The notes beneath the pieces were generated by a model, which saw only the letters and a program-made list of their open reading frames with translations, ran no database searches and was not told the DNA's origin. Position numbers and translations under genes: made by a program. This document shows positions 1-7,834 of a stretch of DNA of 64,000 bases, in pieces. The stretch covers positions 143,408-207,407 of the forward strand of contig NZ_JAODIW010000006.1 in NCBI RefSeq assembly GCF_026586625.1. The letters run 5' to 3'. Positions within the stretch are counted from its first letter, which is position 1. The number at the start of each line of letters is the position of its first letter. The stretch comes from Halobium salinum (GTDB lineage: Archaea; Halobacteriota; Halobacteria; Halobacteriales; Haloferacaceae).

Positions 1-141
1 CAGCACCGGGGCGGCGAAGACGAAGAAGTGCTGGTTGCGGAGGAACCCCTCCAGCGCACGCTCGCTCGTCGAGGGAGAGCCTTCGGGCCCGCCGTCGTCG
101 GACCCGTGGGATTCCGGGGCCTCGTGGGACTCGCTGGCCAT
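1..141 (-). CDS. N-terminus of a membrane protein, cut by window edge
   Basis: Only the first 47 codons are inside the window, starting at the ATG at 141 on the minus strand. The visible protein begins with about 27 acidic, Ser/Gly/Pro-rich residues, a common soluble head in haloarchaeal membrane proteins, and turns hydrophobic near residue 38 (HFFVFAAPVL), which looks like the start of a first membrane helix. The rest of the gene lies to the left, so no family can be assigned. Confidence 0.55.
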   Translation of the reverse strand, partial: MASESHEAPESHGSDDGGPEGSPSTSERALEGFLRNQHFFVFAAPVL

Positions 142-364
142 CTAGCTGAACCCCTCTTGACTCGAGTGTCGGTCGTCTCCGACCGTAGTCGTCGAGTCGA
201 ATCGGTCAGCGTCGGCTACCTGTAGCTGATGCCGGCCGAGAATCATGGTGCTCCCTCGGTAGGGAGAGACCGGTGAAAAGGTTTGTGAACCGAACAATCC
301 GGATGATAGAACGTGACCGTCCCCGGCGGTCGCGTTGATGAGCCTCCGGGCCGAGAGGGGAACC

Positions 365-667
365 GTGAACTACGCCGTCCTCGACCTGACGCTCGACGCC
401 GAAGCCGCCCGCGACCGCGTCGTCGACCGCGTCTCCGGCGTGTCGGTCCGGAGCGCGGACGACCGCTACGAGTTCCTCACTCCCAGCGGCTTCCACCTCG
501 CCGAACTCTCGAACGCGACGCTTCCCGACGGCGAACACGGCTCCCGGCTCACCTACCGGACGGCGATGGTGTCGCCGGTCGCCGCCTCGGCCCGCCGGAA
601 GGCCGAGGCCGTCTGCGCCGCGCTGGCGCCGTACCGGTATCGGCCGGGCAAGCGACCGCGCAGGTGA
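365..667 (+). CDS. Small conserved haloarchaeal protein
   Basis: A 100-residue protein of unknown function, starting VNYAVLDLTL. The GTG at 365 is preferred over the ATG at 338 because a purine-rich GAGAGGGG lies just before it and the first folded-looking segment begins there. It is a mixed alpha/beta, Asp/Arg-rich soluble protein with no membrane segment and no catalytic motif that I recognise; the last ten residues are basic. It converges with uvrB, its stop lying about 40 nt from the uvrB stop. A small hairpin (CTCCCT / AGGGAG, 251-266) lies in its upstream region. Confidence 0.6.
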   Translation: MNYAVLDLTLDAEAARDRVVDRVSGVSVRSADDRYEFLTPSGFHLAELSNATLPDGEHGSRLTYRTAMVSPVAASARRKAEAVCAALAPYRYRPGKRPRR

Positions 668-706
668 GCCCCGGACTCGGCCCGTTCACGACACCAGTCA
701 CCGGGT

Positions 707-2776
707 CTACCAGTCGTCGTCCGGTTCCGGCGCGACGACGCCCTCCTCCTCGTCGCCGCCGAGCAGGTCGAACTCGTGGCGCAGTTCGCGGATGCGGTCG
801 CGGATGTCGGCGGCGAGTTCGAACTCGAGGTTGCTCGCGGCCTCCTCCATGCGCTCCTCGAGGTGCTCCACCTGGCGGGCCGCCTCGTCGGCGTCCTCGA
901 CCTCGCCGCCGGTCGTTCCGGAGGTGTCGGTCTTGCTTCCGGGGAGGTTGGTCTCGCCGACCGCCTTCTCGATGGTCGTCGGCTCGTGGCCGTGCTCCTC
1001 GTTGAACGCTTGCTGAATCTCGCGGCGGCGCTGCGTCTCCTCGATAGCCTGCTCCATCGCGTCGGTCGTCTCGTCGGCGTAGAGAACGACCTCGCCGTTG
1101 ACGTTCCTGGCAGCGCGGCCCATCGTCTGGACGAGGGTGGTGGTCGAGCGCAGGAACCCCTCCTGGTCGGCGTCGAGGATGGCGACGAGGGAGACCTCGG
1201 GGATGTCGAGGCCCTCTCGGAGGAGGTTGATGCCGACGAGCACGTCTATCTCCCCGAGTCGGAGTGAGCGGATGATCTCGTGACGTTCGAGGGTGTCGGT
1301 CTCGTCGTGCATGTACGCGACGTTCACGCCGGCCTCCTCCAGGTACTCGGTAAGGTCCTCGGCCATGCGCTTGGTGAGCGTCGTCACGAGGGTGCGCTCG
1401 CCGCGCTCGATGCGGTCGTCGATTCGGCCCATGAGGTCGTCGACCTGGCCGTCCGCCGAGGTGACCTCGACCTTCGGGTCGACCAGGTGGGTCGGGCGAA
1501 CGATCTGCTCGACGACCTGGTCGGAGTGCTCGCGCTCGTAGTCGCCGGGGGTCGCGGAGACGAACAGGGTCCGGTCGGTCTTCTCCTCGAACTCCTCGAA
1601 GGTGAGGGGTCGGTTGTCGTAGGCCGTCGGGAGCCGGAACCCGTTGCCGACGAGGCTCTCCTTTCGGGACTTGTCGCCGGCGAACTGGCCCTTTATCTGG
1701 GGGAGGGTCTGGTGGGACTCGTCGACGACGGTGAGGAAGTCGTCGGGAAAGTAGTCGAGCAGGGTGTACGGCGCCTCGCCCGACTCCCGGTCGGAGAGGT
1801 GGACGGAGTAGTTCTCGATGCCGGAACAGTAGCCCGTCTCCTGGAGCATCTCGAGGTCGAACGTCGTACGCTCCTCGATGCGCTGGGCGGCGACGAGGTC
1901 GCCCTGTCGCTCGAAGTACCGCACGCGCTGGTCCATCAGCGTCTCTATCTCCTCGACCGCGTCCTCGAGGCGCTTCTCGGGGATGGAGTAGTGCTCCGCG
2001 GGGTGGAGCAGCACCGCGGGCTCGGTCGACTGCACCTCGCCCTCCAGGGGGTCGATCTTCACCATCCGGTCGATTTCGTCGCCCCAGAACTCGATGCGGA
2101 CGGCGTATCGGCCGTACATCGGGAACACCTCGACGGTGTCGCCGCGGACGCGGAAGGTGCCCTGCGTGAAGTCCACGTCGTTGCGCTCGTAATTGAGGTC
2201 GACGAGACCCTTCAGTAGTTCGTCGCGGTCGATTTCCTGCCCGACCTCCAGCCGAAGGGACATGTCCACGTAGTTGCGCGGGTCGCCGAGACCGTAGATA
2301 GCGGAGACGGAGGCGACGACGACGACGTCGTCGCGCGTGAGAAGCGAGCGGGTCGCGGAGTGGCGCAGGCGGTCGATTTCGTCGTTGATGGAGGCGTCCT
2401 TGTCGATGAAGGTGTCCGTCTGCTCGACGTAGGCCTCGGGCTGGTAGTAGTCGTAGTAGGAGACGAAGTACTCGACGGCGTTGTCGGGGAAGAGGTTCTT
2501 GAACTCCTCGTAGAGCTGTGCGGCCAGCGTCTTGTTGTGGGCGATGACGAGCGTCGGCTTCTGAATCTCCTCGACCACCCACGAGACGGTGTTGGTCTTC
2601 CCGGAGCCCGTCACGCCGAGCAGGGTCTGGGTGTCGGCGCCGGCGTCGAACCCCGCCGCCAGCTGTTCGATGGCCTCGGGTTGGTCGCCGGCGGGGTCGA
2701 ACGGGGCGTCGACGCGGAAGCGGCGGTCCGCGCCGGGTCGGTCCGGCTGGAGGGGTCCGGAGTTGGCGTCGCTCAT
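707..2776 (-). CDS. uvrB: UvrB, nucleotide excision repair helicase subunit
   Basis: UvrB verifies and loads onto damaged DNA with UvrA, then recruits UvrC. The 689-residue product is typical in length. Visible features: Walker A GVTGSGKT at about 54-61, the beta-hairpin segment rich in Tyr ([13 protein letters not shown], about 104-116) that is threaded between DNA strands, the DESH Walker B box at about 352-355, helicase motifs in the C-terminal RecA domain, and a UVR coiled-coil motif at about 636-672 that binds UvrC. The ATG at 2776 (MSDANSG) was chosen over an in-frame GTG nine codons upstream because homologues begin with a short acidic tail. UvrABC came to haloarchaea from bacteria. 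No uvrA or uvrC is in the window. Confidence 0.97.
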   Translation of the reverse strand: MSDANSGPLQPDRPGADRRFRVDAPFDPAGDQPEAIEQLAAGFDAGADTQTLLGVTGSGKTNTVSWVVEEIQKPTLVIAHNKTLAAQLYEEFKNLFPDNAVEYFVSYYDYYQPEAYVEQTDTFIDKDASINDEIDRLRHSATRSLLTRDDVVVVASVSAIYGLGDPRNYVDMSLRLEVGQEIDRDELLKGLVDLNYERNDVDFTQGTFRVRGDTVEVFPMYGRYAVRIEFWGDEIDRMVKIDPLEGEVQSTEPAVLLHPAEHYSIPEKRLEDAVEEIETLMDQRVRYFERQGDLVAAQRIEERTTFDLEMLQETGYCSGIENYSVHLSDRESGEAPYTLLDYFPDDFLTVVDESHQTLPQIKGQFAGDKSRKESLVGNGFRLPTAYDNRPLTFEEFEEKTDRTLFVSATPGDYEREHSDQVVEQIVRPTHLVDPKVEVTSADGQVDDLMGRIDDRIERGERTLVTTLTKRMAEDLTEYLEEAGVNVAYMHDETDTLERHEIIRSLRLGEIDVLVGINLLREGLDIPEVSLVAILDADQEGFLRSTTTLVQTMGRAARNVNGEVVLYADETTDAMEQAIEETQRRREIQQAFNEEHGHEPTTIEKAVGETNLPGSKTDTSGTTGGEVEDADEAARQVEHLEERMEEAASNLEFELAADIRDRIRELRHEFDLLGGDEEEGVVAPEPDDDW

Positions 2777-2851
2777 GGTGACTCGGCTACGAACCGGACC
2801 CACTTGACGGGCTCGCTTGTCGTCTCTGGGCGGGTGATGAACCCGGAAAGC

Positions 2852-3007
2852 TCACCGTTCGAACTGGAGGTTGTCGGGCTTCTCGGTCGCCACCCACCAT
2901 CGGGCCTCGGTCTTCGCCGGGTGGCGCCGCCGGAGGTGGTCACGCAGCGTCTCGCCGTCGGCGAAATCCCGTCCGCACCGCTTGCATCGGTAGTGTCTCG
3001 CTCCCAT
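2852..3007 (-). CDS. C2H2 zinc-finger microprotein (51 residues)
   Basis: A 51-residue protein (starts MGARHYRCKRCGRDFADG) almost entirely made of one classical C2H2 finger with spacing C-x2-C-x12-H-x4-H, followed by a basic and Trp-containing tail that ends FER. The arrangement and the basic residues between the histidines fit nucleic-acid binding, but no target can be inferred. It is transcribed in the same direction as uvrB and lies 75 nt upstream of the uvrB start, so co-transcription is possible. The gene is too short for many gene-calling cut-offs. Confidence 0.8.
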   Translation of the reverse strand: MGARHYRCKRCGRDFADGETLRDHLRRRHPAKTEARWWVATEKPDNLQFER

Positions 3008-3115
3008 TCCCGTCTATACGCGCTCTACGACCATGACGCTCGCGACGCCGCGCGTGTCCCGTCAGTACTGCCCCGCTCACCAACTGTTTTGGGACGGGCT
3101 GTCGAACGCTGGCCT

Positions 3116-3391
3116 ATGGTACGCGAGGAACTTCAGGCGGCAAGCGACGAACTCCGAAAGGCCGGCGAGGCGCTCGGCGGCGAGGGCGACGTGGCGACCC
3201 GAATCCACGACCAATCCGACCAGCTCGCGAAGTTGGCAACGCGAAGCAGCGGCCCCGACCACGGCCGACTCGACCGGCACATGAACACCCTCAGCGAGAT
3301 TGCAGACCAACTCGACGGCGAAGCGAAGGACCACGTCGAGCACGCGAGGGAGAAAGTTCGCGAGTACCGCGAGACGGTCGAGGGTATCTAA
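3116..3391 (+). CDS. Small helical haloarchaeal protein (DUF7553-like)
   Basis: A 91-residue, highly charged protein starting MVREELQAASDELRKAG. Nearly the whole length has heptad-like spacing of Leu/Ala among Glu, Arg and Lys, so it should be an all-helical or coiled-coil protein without a membrane segment. I recall a haloarchaeal family of this look (DUF7553) but cannot confirm it. The ATG at 3116 has a TATA-like CTGTTTTGG about 27 nt upstream, consistent with a leaderless transcript, and the gene is divergent from the zinc-finger gene. Confidence 0.75.
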   Translation: MVREELQAASDELRKAGEALGGEGDVATRIHDQSDQLAKLATRSSGPDHGRLDRHMNTLSEIADQLDGEAKDHVEHAREKVREYRETVEGI

Positions 3392-3580
3392 CGCAGACGA
3401 AAATTCGAAAGACGGCGGCGACTTCGAACCCCTTCGTTTCAAGTGGAGATACTGACTGCTCTGGTGGCTGTGGGTGACTCCCCACTACTCCCGGGGTGTA
3501 TATAGTCGCTGTGAAGCGCGTCAGCGAGTGGGAGTACGGCACGTCGTGACGGCAGTCGATTTGATGATGTGGTCGGTGCG

Positions 3581-3698
3581 GTGGCGGGGCGGTAGCGGTG
3601 GTGGGGCGGTGGCGGAGCGATGGCGGAGCGATGGCGGAGCGATGGCGGAGCGATGGCGGAGCGATGCAGTGGCGGGGCGGTAGCGGTGGCGGGGCGGT
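3581..3698. repeat. Tandem array of an 11-bp unit between two 30-bp direct repeats
   Basis: Five exact head-to-tail copies of GGCGGAGCGAT run from 3611 to 3665. They are flanked by a 30-bp direct repeat (3581-3610 and 3669-3698) differing at one base. The whole stretch is G-rich on the plus strand and contains no plausible gene. It looks like a slippage-generated minisatellite nested within a duplicated flank. Confidence 0.9.
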
Positions 3699-3699
3699 C

Positions 3700-3818
3700 C
3701 AGCGTCGGTACCGCGAGCGACCGGAGGGAGCGAGCGGCCTTTTTGGCCGAGCTTTTTCGAGGAGCGGTTCCGCCGCGCGGCTTCGCCGCGCAAGGAACCC
3801 GACGAAGAAAAAGGTCGG
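3700..3818 (-). terminator. Dispersed 3' element with cruciform and T-tracts, probable terminator
   Basis: Directly after the stop of the gene at 3819-4439 (minus strand) comes a structured element: a T-run on the minus strand (CCTTTTTC), a perfect 7-bp hairpin GCGCGGC-TTC-GCCGCGC at 3775-3791, and outer arms CCGA-x-CTTTTTC (about 3741-3753) and GAAAAAGGTCGG (3807-3818) that can pair around it. Short T-runs after a stop are the usual archaeal termination signal. I recognise closely similar strings downstream of genes in other haloarchaeal genomes, so this is probably one member of a dispersed family. Confidence 0.55.
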
Positions 3819-4439
3819 TTAGCAGACGTTCTTCGGCTCCACGCCCATCCTTTCGAGCGTCTCGACGAACTCTCCGTAGGCGGCCTCGACGACGGCGCCC
3901 GCGGCCTCGCGGGCGGCGTCCCAGTCCTCGTCGCGCACGCAGACCTCGTCCATCGCCTCGACCGCCTCGTCGAGTTCCGCGTCGAGGTCGTCCTTGATGC
4001 CGCGGAAGGTGTCGGCACTGGAGGTGTCGGCGTCGCCGACGAAGAAGCCGACCATCTGAGAGGCGGCGGCGCGAGTGACGAGCGCGCGGGCGAAGAGGCC
4101 GGCGACGCGCTCCTGGCTCGTCTCGAAGCCCGAGAGCACCTCGTAGATGGGGCGGGAGGCGTCCGGGGTGCCCTCCTCGGACTCGACGGCGTCAGCGTGG
4201 CGCTCGGCGCGTTCGGCGGCGTTCTCGAAGGCGTCGCCGGCGAACTCGTTGGTCTCGGCGCCGGCGTAGTCGGCGAAGACCACGGCGGCGGACTCGAACT
4301 CGTCGTTCGCGGCCTCGCGGACGCTCGGGCCGTTCATCTCCCCGCCGGTCAGCGCGTACAGTGCTTTCGACGAGCCGAGCCGCGACAGCTCCGTCTCGTA
4401 CTCGTCTCGCAACTCGTCGGCGAACGTCGGTCCGTCCAT
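3819..4439 (-). CDS. Conserved haloarchaeal helical protein, function unknown
   Basis: A 206-residue acidic protein starting MDGPTFADELRDEYETELS. It is predicted almost entirely helical, rich in Ala, Glu and Asp, and has no transmembrane segment. Spaced Glu and Glu-x-x-His-like residues recall ferritin-like bundles, but I cannot place metal ligands with confidence. The ATG at 4439 is preferred over an upstream in-frame start because a TATA-like CTTACAAG lies about 29 nt before it. It is divergent from the SpoIIM-type gene. I do not recognise a function. Confidence 0.7.
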   Translation of the reverse strand: MDGPTFADELRDEYETELSRLGSSKALYALTGGEMNGPSVREAANDEFESAAVVFADYAGAETNEFAGDAFENAAERAERHADAVESEEGTPDASRPIYEVLSGFETSQERVAGLFARALVTRAAASQMVGFFVGDADTSSADTFRGIKDDLDAELDEAVEAMDEVCVRDEDWDAAREAAGAVVEAAYGEFVETLERMGVEPKNVC

Positions 4440-4567
4440 ACCGCGGCGTAGGTCGGGTCGTGGCTTGTAAGCAACGGCTGTCGGGTCGAACCAGGTCACG
4501 CTCGACCGACCCCACGGCTTCCGTCGGCGGGGGAAGAACTACTTTCCACCCCGCCAACCGTTCGGGC

Positions 4568-6082
4568 GTGAAACCCGCAGACGCCCTCCGCGCCGGGTTC
4601 CGGCTCCCCGTCGTTCGGGGCCGGTCGGTGCTCCCGTTCTACCTGCTCTCGGGCGGAGTCAGTGCCGCCGCCCGACTCCCGCTGGTCGCCGGTCTCGTCG
4701 CCGTCTACCTGCTCCTCTCCGCACAGGGCCGCATCGAACCGCTCGCCCGCGAGCTCGGCCGAATCGACCCGGAGACCGTCGACCCGACCGACCCCGCATC
4801 TGTGCCTCCCGGTCTCGACGAGGCGCTCCTCGGCCTCTTCACGCCGGGCGTCGTGACCGTCTTTCTCCTGTCGGTGCTCGCGCTCCTCGCCCTCGCGGTG
4901 GTGCTCGGGGCGGTGGCTCGTGCGGCGACGACCGCGGCGGTGTACGCGGGAGTCCGCGGCGGCGACGCGTCGGTCGCCGGCGTGGACGGGATGGCCGACT
5001 ACTGGCGGTCGTTTCTCGGCCTCCTCTTCCTTCGACTCGTCGCGACCGGCCTCGCGCTGGCTCCGTTCGGGGTCGGCGTCGTCGTCGCCGGTGTCGGGGT
5101 CGGCCTCGGTGTAGGCGGGAGTCCGGCCGCGACCGCGCTCGGCATCCTCGGGGCGGCGTTCGGCGGTCTCGTCTCGCTAGTGCTCCTTCTCGCCGTCTCG
5201 CTCGCGTTCGCGTTCGCCGGGCCGGCGGTCGTCGTCGACGATGTGGGTGCGTCGGCGGCGCTCCGACGAAGCCTCGGGTTCCTCCGTCGGCGACCCGGGA
5301 ACGCGTTGGTGTACGTCGCCGTCCTGCTCGGGGTGCTCGTCGCCTACGGCATCGTCGCCGGCGTCGTCGGAGCCGCCGGCGCCGCGCGGGTCGCCCCCGT
5401 GTTCGGCACCCTGTTCGTGTTCCCGGCGCTCGACGGCGTCAAGCTCGGGCTGTACGCCGACGTAGAGCCTGCCGTCGGCGGCGCCCGCCCCCGGCTCCGA
5501 GCCGGGATTCGCCGGGGCCTCGGCGCGCTCGGTCGGTTCCTGCGCGCCCACCCGTTCGCGAACCTCCTCGCCGCCGCGCTGTTCGCGGTCTCCATCGGCG
5601 CGGGCTACGCGGCCACAGCGTCCTACGGCGTGCGTATCGACGCTCCCGCCGACGTGGCGGGCGTCTTCGGGACGGTCGCCGTCGGCCCCTTCCTCAACAT
5701 CGCGGCGAACAACTGGCTCGTCGCGACCACGTTCGTCTACGGCGGCCTGTTCGCCGGCGCCGGCCCCCTCAGCGGCATCGCGTTCAACGGCCTGCTCGTC
5801 GGCGCGCTCGCGGGCGTCTTCGACCCGACGGCGTTTCTCGCGCTCGTCGCGCCACACGGCGTCATCGAACTCCCGGCGCTGGCCGTCGCCGGCGGCCTCG
5901 GCTTCCACCTCGGGCGGGTCGGCTGGGAGTGGGTCCGCGGACGGCGCTCCCGCGTGAGCGTCGGCAACGAACTCGTCGTCGCCTTCGACGTGCTCGTGGG
6001 GCTCGCCGTGGTGCTCGTCGTCGCCTCCTTCGTCGAGGCGTTTCTGACGCCCCAAATTGCGGCGTACGTGCTGGGTGGGTAG
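4568..6082 (+). CDS. Two-part membrane protein with C-terminal SpoIIM/DUF95 domain
   Basis: A 504-residue integral membrane protein starting at GTG 4568 (VKPADALRAGF), with a TATA-like element about 27 nt upstream. The N-terminal half (about 1-300) has five or more hydrophobic helices and resembles haloarchaeal glycerophosphoryl-diesterase-type membrane domains. The C-terminal half (about 310-504) looks like a stage II sporulation protein M (DUF95) domain: a first helix after a basic stretch, then a phenylalanine/asparagine-rich segment, and the APHGVIELPA motif typical of the family at about 432-441. Archaeal SpoIIM-like proteins are of unknown role, possibly in membrane remodelling or transport. 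Confidence 0.8.
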   Translation: MKPADALRAGFRLPVVRGRSVLPFYLLSGGVSAAARLPLVAGLVAVYLLLSAQGRIEPLARELGRIDPETVDPTDPASVPPGLDEALLGLFTPGVVTVFLLSVLALLALAVVLGAVARAATTAAVYAGVRGGDASVAGVDGMADYWRSFLGLLFLRLVATGLALAPFGVGVVVAGVGVGLGVGGSPAATALGILGAAFGGLVSLVLLLAVSLAFAFAGPAVVVDDVGASAALRRSLGFLRRRPGNALVYVAVLLGVLVAYGIVAGVVGAAGAARVAPVFGTLFVFPALDGVKLGLYADVEPAVGGARPRLRAGIRRGLGALGRFLRAHPFANLLAAALFAVSIGAGYAATASYGVRIDAPADVAGVFGTVAVGPFLNIAANNWLVATTFVYGGLFAGAGPLSGIAFNGLLVGALAGVFDPTAFLALVAPHGVIELPALAVAGGLGFHLGRVGWEWVRGRRSRVSVGNELVVAFDVLVGLAVVLVVASFVEAFLTPQIAAYVLGG

Positions 6083-6452
6083 TGGGGATTGGACGTTCGT
6101 GGAATCCTTCGAGTAGTTACGGACAGGGGAGAACGCGAGGCGAAGCGGCGGCCCGTTTCGGAGCCCCACCCGTGGCGATTGATAGGTCGAGCGCCGTAGT
6201 CGGCTGACCGGGAAGCGTGTGCTTTTCGGTCAGTGTGACACGATTGCGGAGGCGTCGGCTGTCGGCGAACCAACAATCATCGACCGGACCGTCATCCACG
6301 ACGGGCAGGGCCACACGCACATCCTCCGGCACCTGCTCTCGGATGCCCCGCCGTTGTGTCCCGTCGACCCGCGACCGGTGCTCGTCGAGTGAGCGTCGAG
6401 ACGTGACAGCTAGCCACCACGCTGAAGCACTCCCGTGAGAGACACCCACACA
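6083..6452. other. 370-bp interval with one possible microprotein
   Basis: Apart from the possible 57-codon gene at 6219-6392, nothing convincing is seen. The part next to the SpoIIM-type gene (6083-6218) has ordinary base composition and no repeat. Confidence 0.5.
6219..6392 (+). CDS. Possible 57-residue protein
   Basis: An open frame starting at GTG 6219 gives VLFGQCDTIAEASAVGEPT and then a His-rich segment (HDGQGHTHILRHLL). Composition is protein-like rather than an artefact of GC-rich DNA: it has Ile, Thr and His in ordered positions and two cysteines. No family is recognised. It stands 60 nt upstream of the hexapeptide-repeat gene on the same strand, so the two could be co-transcribed. 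The alternative is chance open frame. Confidence 0.35.
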   Translation: MLFGQCDTIAEASAVGEPTIIDRTVIHDGQGHTHILRHLLSDAPPLCPVDPRPVLVE

Positions 6453-6803
6453 ATGCGAATCGGAAAACAGGCACGCGTCGACGGTACCGCTGAAATCGGC
6501 GCAGGCACGAGAGTCGCCAAACACGCGACCGTCGGCCGCGAGGCGTCCATCGGCGAGGACGTCAGGGTCGGGAAGCACGTCACGGTCGAAGCGGGCGCAC
6601 GAATCGAGGACGGCGCCCGAATCGGAAAACACGCGACCGTTCGGGCGGGCGCGTACGTCGGTTCCGGCGCTCGAATCGGCAAGCACGCCACGGTCCGAGC
6701 CGACGCGCGGGTGCGACCGGAGATGCGGGTCGGGAAGCACGCGGAGATACGCGGAGGCCGCCTCGAACGGACGACGTGCCCGGAGCCGTCGAGGCGTTCC
6801 TGA
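6453..6803 (+). CDS. Left-handed beta-helix (hexapeptide-repeat) protein with 18-residue repeats
   Basis: A 116-residue protein that consists almost wholly of six consecutive 18-residue units starting at codon 1, each of the form x-R-[IV]-G-K-H-A-T-V followed by a Gly/Ala-rich half. Eighteen residues is one full coil of a left-handed parallel beta-helix (three hexapeptides), so equivalent residues stack above one another. The GKH triplet recurs in units 3 to 6, and KH in unit 2. There is no acyltransferase-type N- or C-terminal domain; the final 14 residues are basic and Pro-rich. ATG 6453 is chosen; an in-frame GTG lies six codons upstream. Function unknown. Confidence 0.75.
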   Translation: MRIGKQARVDGTAEIGAGTRVAKHATVGREASIGEDVRVGKHVTVEAGARIEDGARIGKHATVRAGAYVGSGARIGKHATVRADARVRPEMRVGKHAEIRGGRLERTTCPEPSRRS

Positions 6804-6886
6804 GCCGCGCGTCGCGGCGTACGCGTTGGGCGGGAGCGGTCCGAGCGTCGCTCGACCCGGTCTCCTCCCTGCCCCACCTCCCGCCC

Positions 6887-7663
6887 TCAGTCGGTCGCGG
6901 CGAGAATCAGCCGTGTCGCCTCGTCCGGGTGGTCCCAGTGGGGGTAGTGGCCGCTCCCCTCGAACCAGTGGAAGCGTGCGTCCGGGAACCGCTCCACGGC
7001 GCGTCTCGCCTGTCGAGGGAGGGTGAGCCTGTCGTCCCGTCCCCAGCCGATGACGACGGGCCCCGGCGCGTCGTCCGTCCCTCGCTGAGCGGGCCCGAAA
7101 GCCAACCGCCGGGTCAACTCGTCGAACGACGGCGTGTCGGCGAAACTCCGTAGCTCCTCGCGGACGACGTCCGGGGGCAGCTTCCACGGTCGCGCCGACA
7201 GTTGAGCGAGGAGGAGGGTCCGTCCCACGGCGCTGGCGGCGAGGTGTGGTATCGCGGGTTGGAGCAGCCGGACGACCCGAATCGAGGCGGCGATGGTGGC
7301 GTAGAAGAAGTACCGCTCCCACCCCTCCCAGAACCCGCCGGGGTCGAGCGCCACGGTCGCCCCGACCTCGCCGCGGCGGGCGAGTTCGAGCACGAGCCGT
7401 CCCCCCAGCGAGTTCCCGACCACGTCGACTCCCGCGAGGTCCTGAGCGTCCAGAAACGAGACGAGCGCGTCGGCGAGCGTCTCGACGGAGTTCTCGCCGG
7501 GCAGCGTCGGGGTCTCGCCGTGGCCGGGGAGGTCGACCGCGACGACCTCGCGCTCCGCCGCCAGCGCGTCGAGGACGGGCTCCCACGACCGCCAGTTGCC
7601 GCCGAGTCCGTGGACGAGGAGCAGCGGTTCGCCCGACCCCCGTCGAACGTGGTTCATGAACAC
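6887..7663 (-). CDS. Alpha/beta hydrolase
   Basis: A 258-residue single-domain alpha/beta-fold hydrolase. Visible landmarks are the oxyanion strand-turn HGLGG at about 19-23, the nucleophile elbow GNSLGG at about 85-90, an acidic residue in GRDDRLT at about 212-218 and the catalytic histidine in GSGHYPHW at about 240-247. Length and order match the MhpC/haloperoxidase-like group that hydrolyses esters or C-C bonds; the substrate cannot be told. Two ATGs (7663, 7657) are close together. The gene converges with the hexapeptide-repeat gene. Confidence 0.9.
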   Translation of the reverse strand: MFMNHVRRGSGEPLLLVHGLGGNWRSWEPVLDALAAEREVVAVDLPGHGETPTLPGENSVETLADALVSFLDAQDLAGVDVVGNSLGGRLVLELARRGEVGATVALDPGGFWEGWERYFFYATIAASIRVVRLLQPAIPHLAASAVGRTLLLAQLSARPWKLPPDVVREELRSFADTPSFDELTRRLAFGPAQRGTDDAPGPVVIGWGRDDRLTLPRQARRAVERFPDARFHWFEGSGHYPHWDHPDEATRLILAATD

Positions 7664-7834
7664 GGGTCACGGTTCGACGCCGTGCAGGTAGCACTTCGGC
7701 CTAACCGCCCCGGCCCGCTCCCGCGTCATCGCCTCGTCCTGCACCGGCGTGCCGGGCGGCGGGGGCCACGCACAGGCGGCTCTTAGGGTCGGCAGCTGCG
7801 CCGTCGAAAAATCCGTGGCTCGGACCGGAGCCGT

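Larger units (their letters stand above)
3392..3818. other. Gene-free 427-bp interval between convergent genes
   Basis: No reading frame here has haloarchaeal protein character. The interval holds the 11-bp tandem array (3581-3698) and, at its right end, a structured repeat with T-tracts (3700-3818) that abuts the stop codon of the minus-strand gene. The remainder, 3400-3560, shows nothing recognisable. Confidence 0.7.

Noticed and set aside
549-2582. Long open frame overlapping uvrB on the same strand in another frame
   Set aside because: Arg/Pro/Gly-rich translation typical of frame-shifted GC-rich DNA; uvrB has full motifs in its own frame.
6117-7694. Long minus-strand frame overlapping the hydrolase gene and the hexapeptide-repeat gene
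   Set aside because: Composition is Arg/Ser-rich shadow of the true hydrolase frame; no conserved motif.
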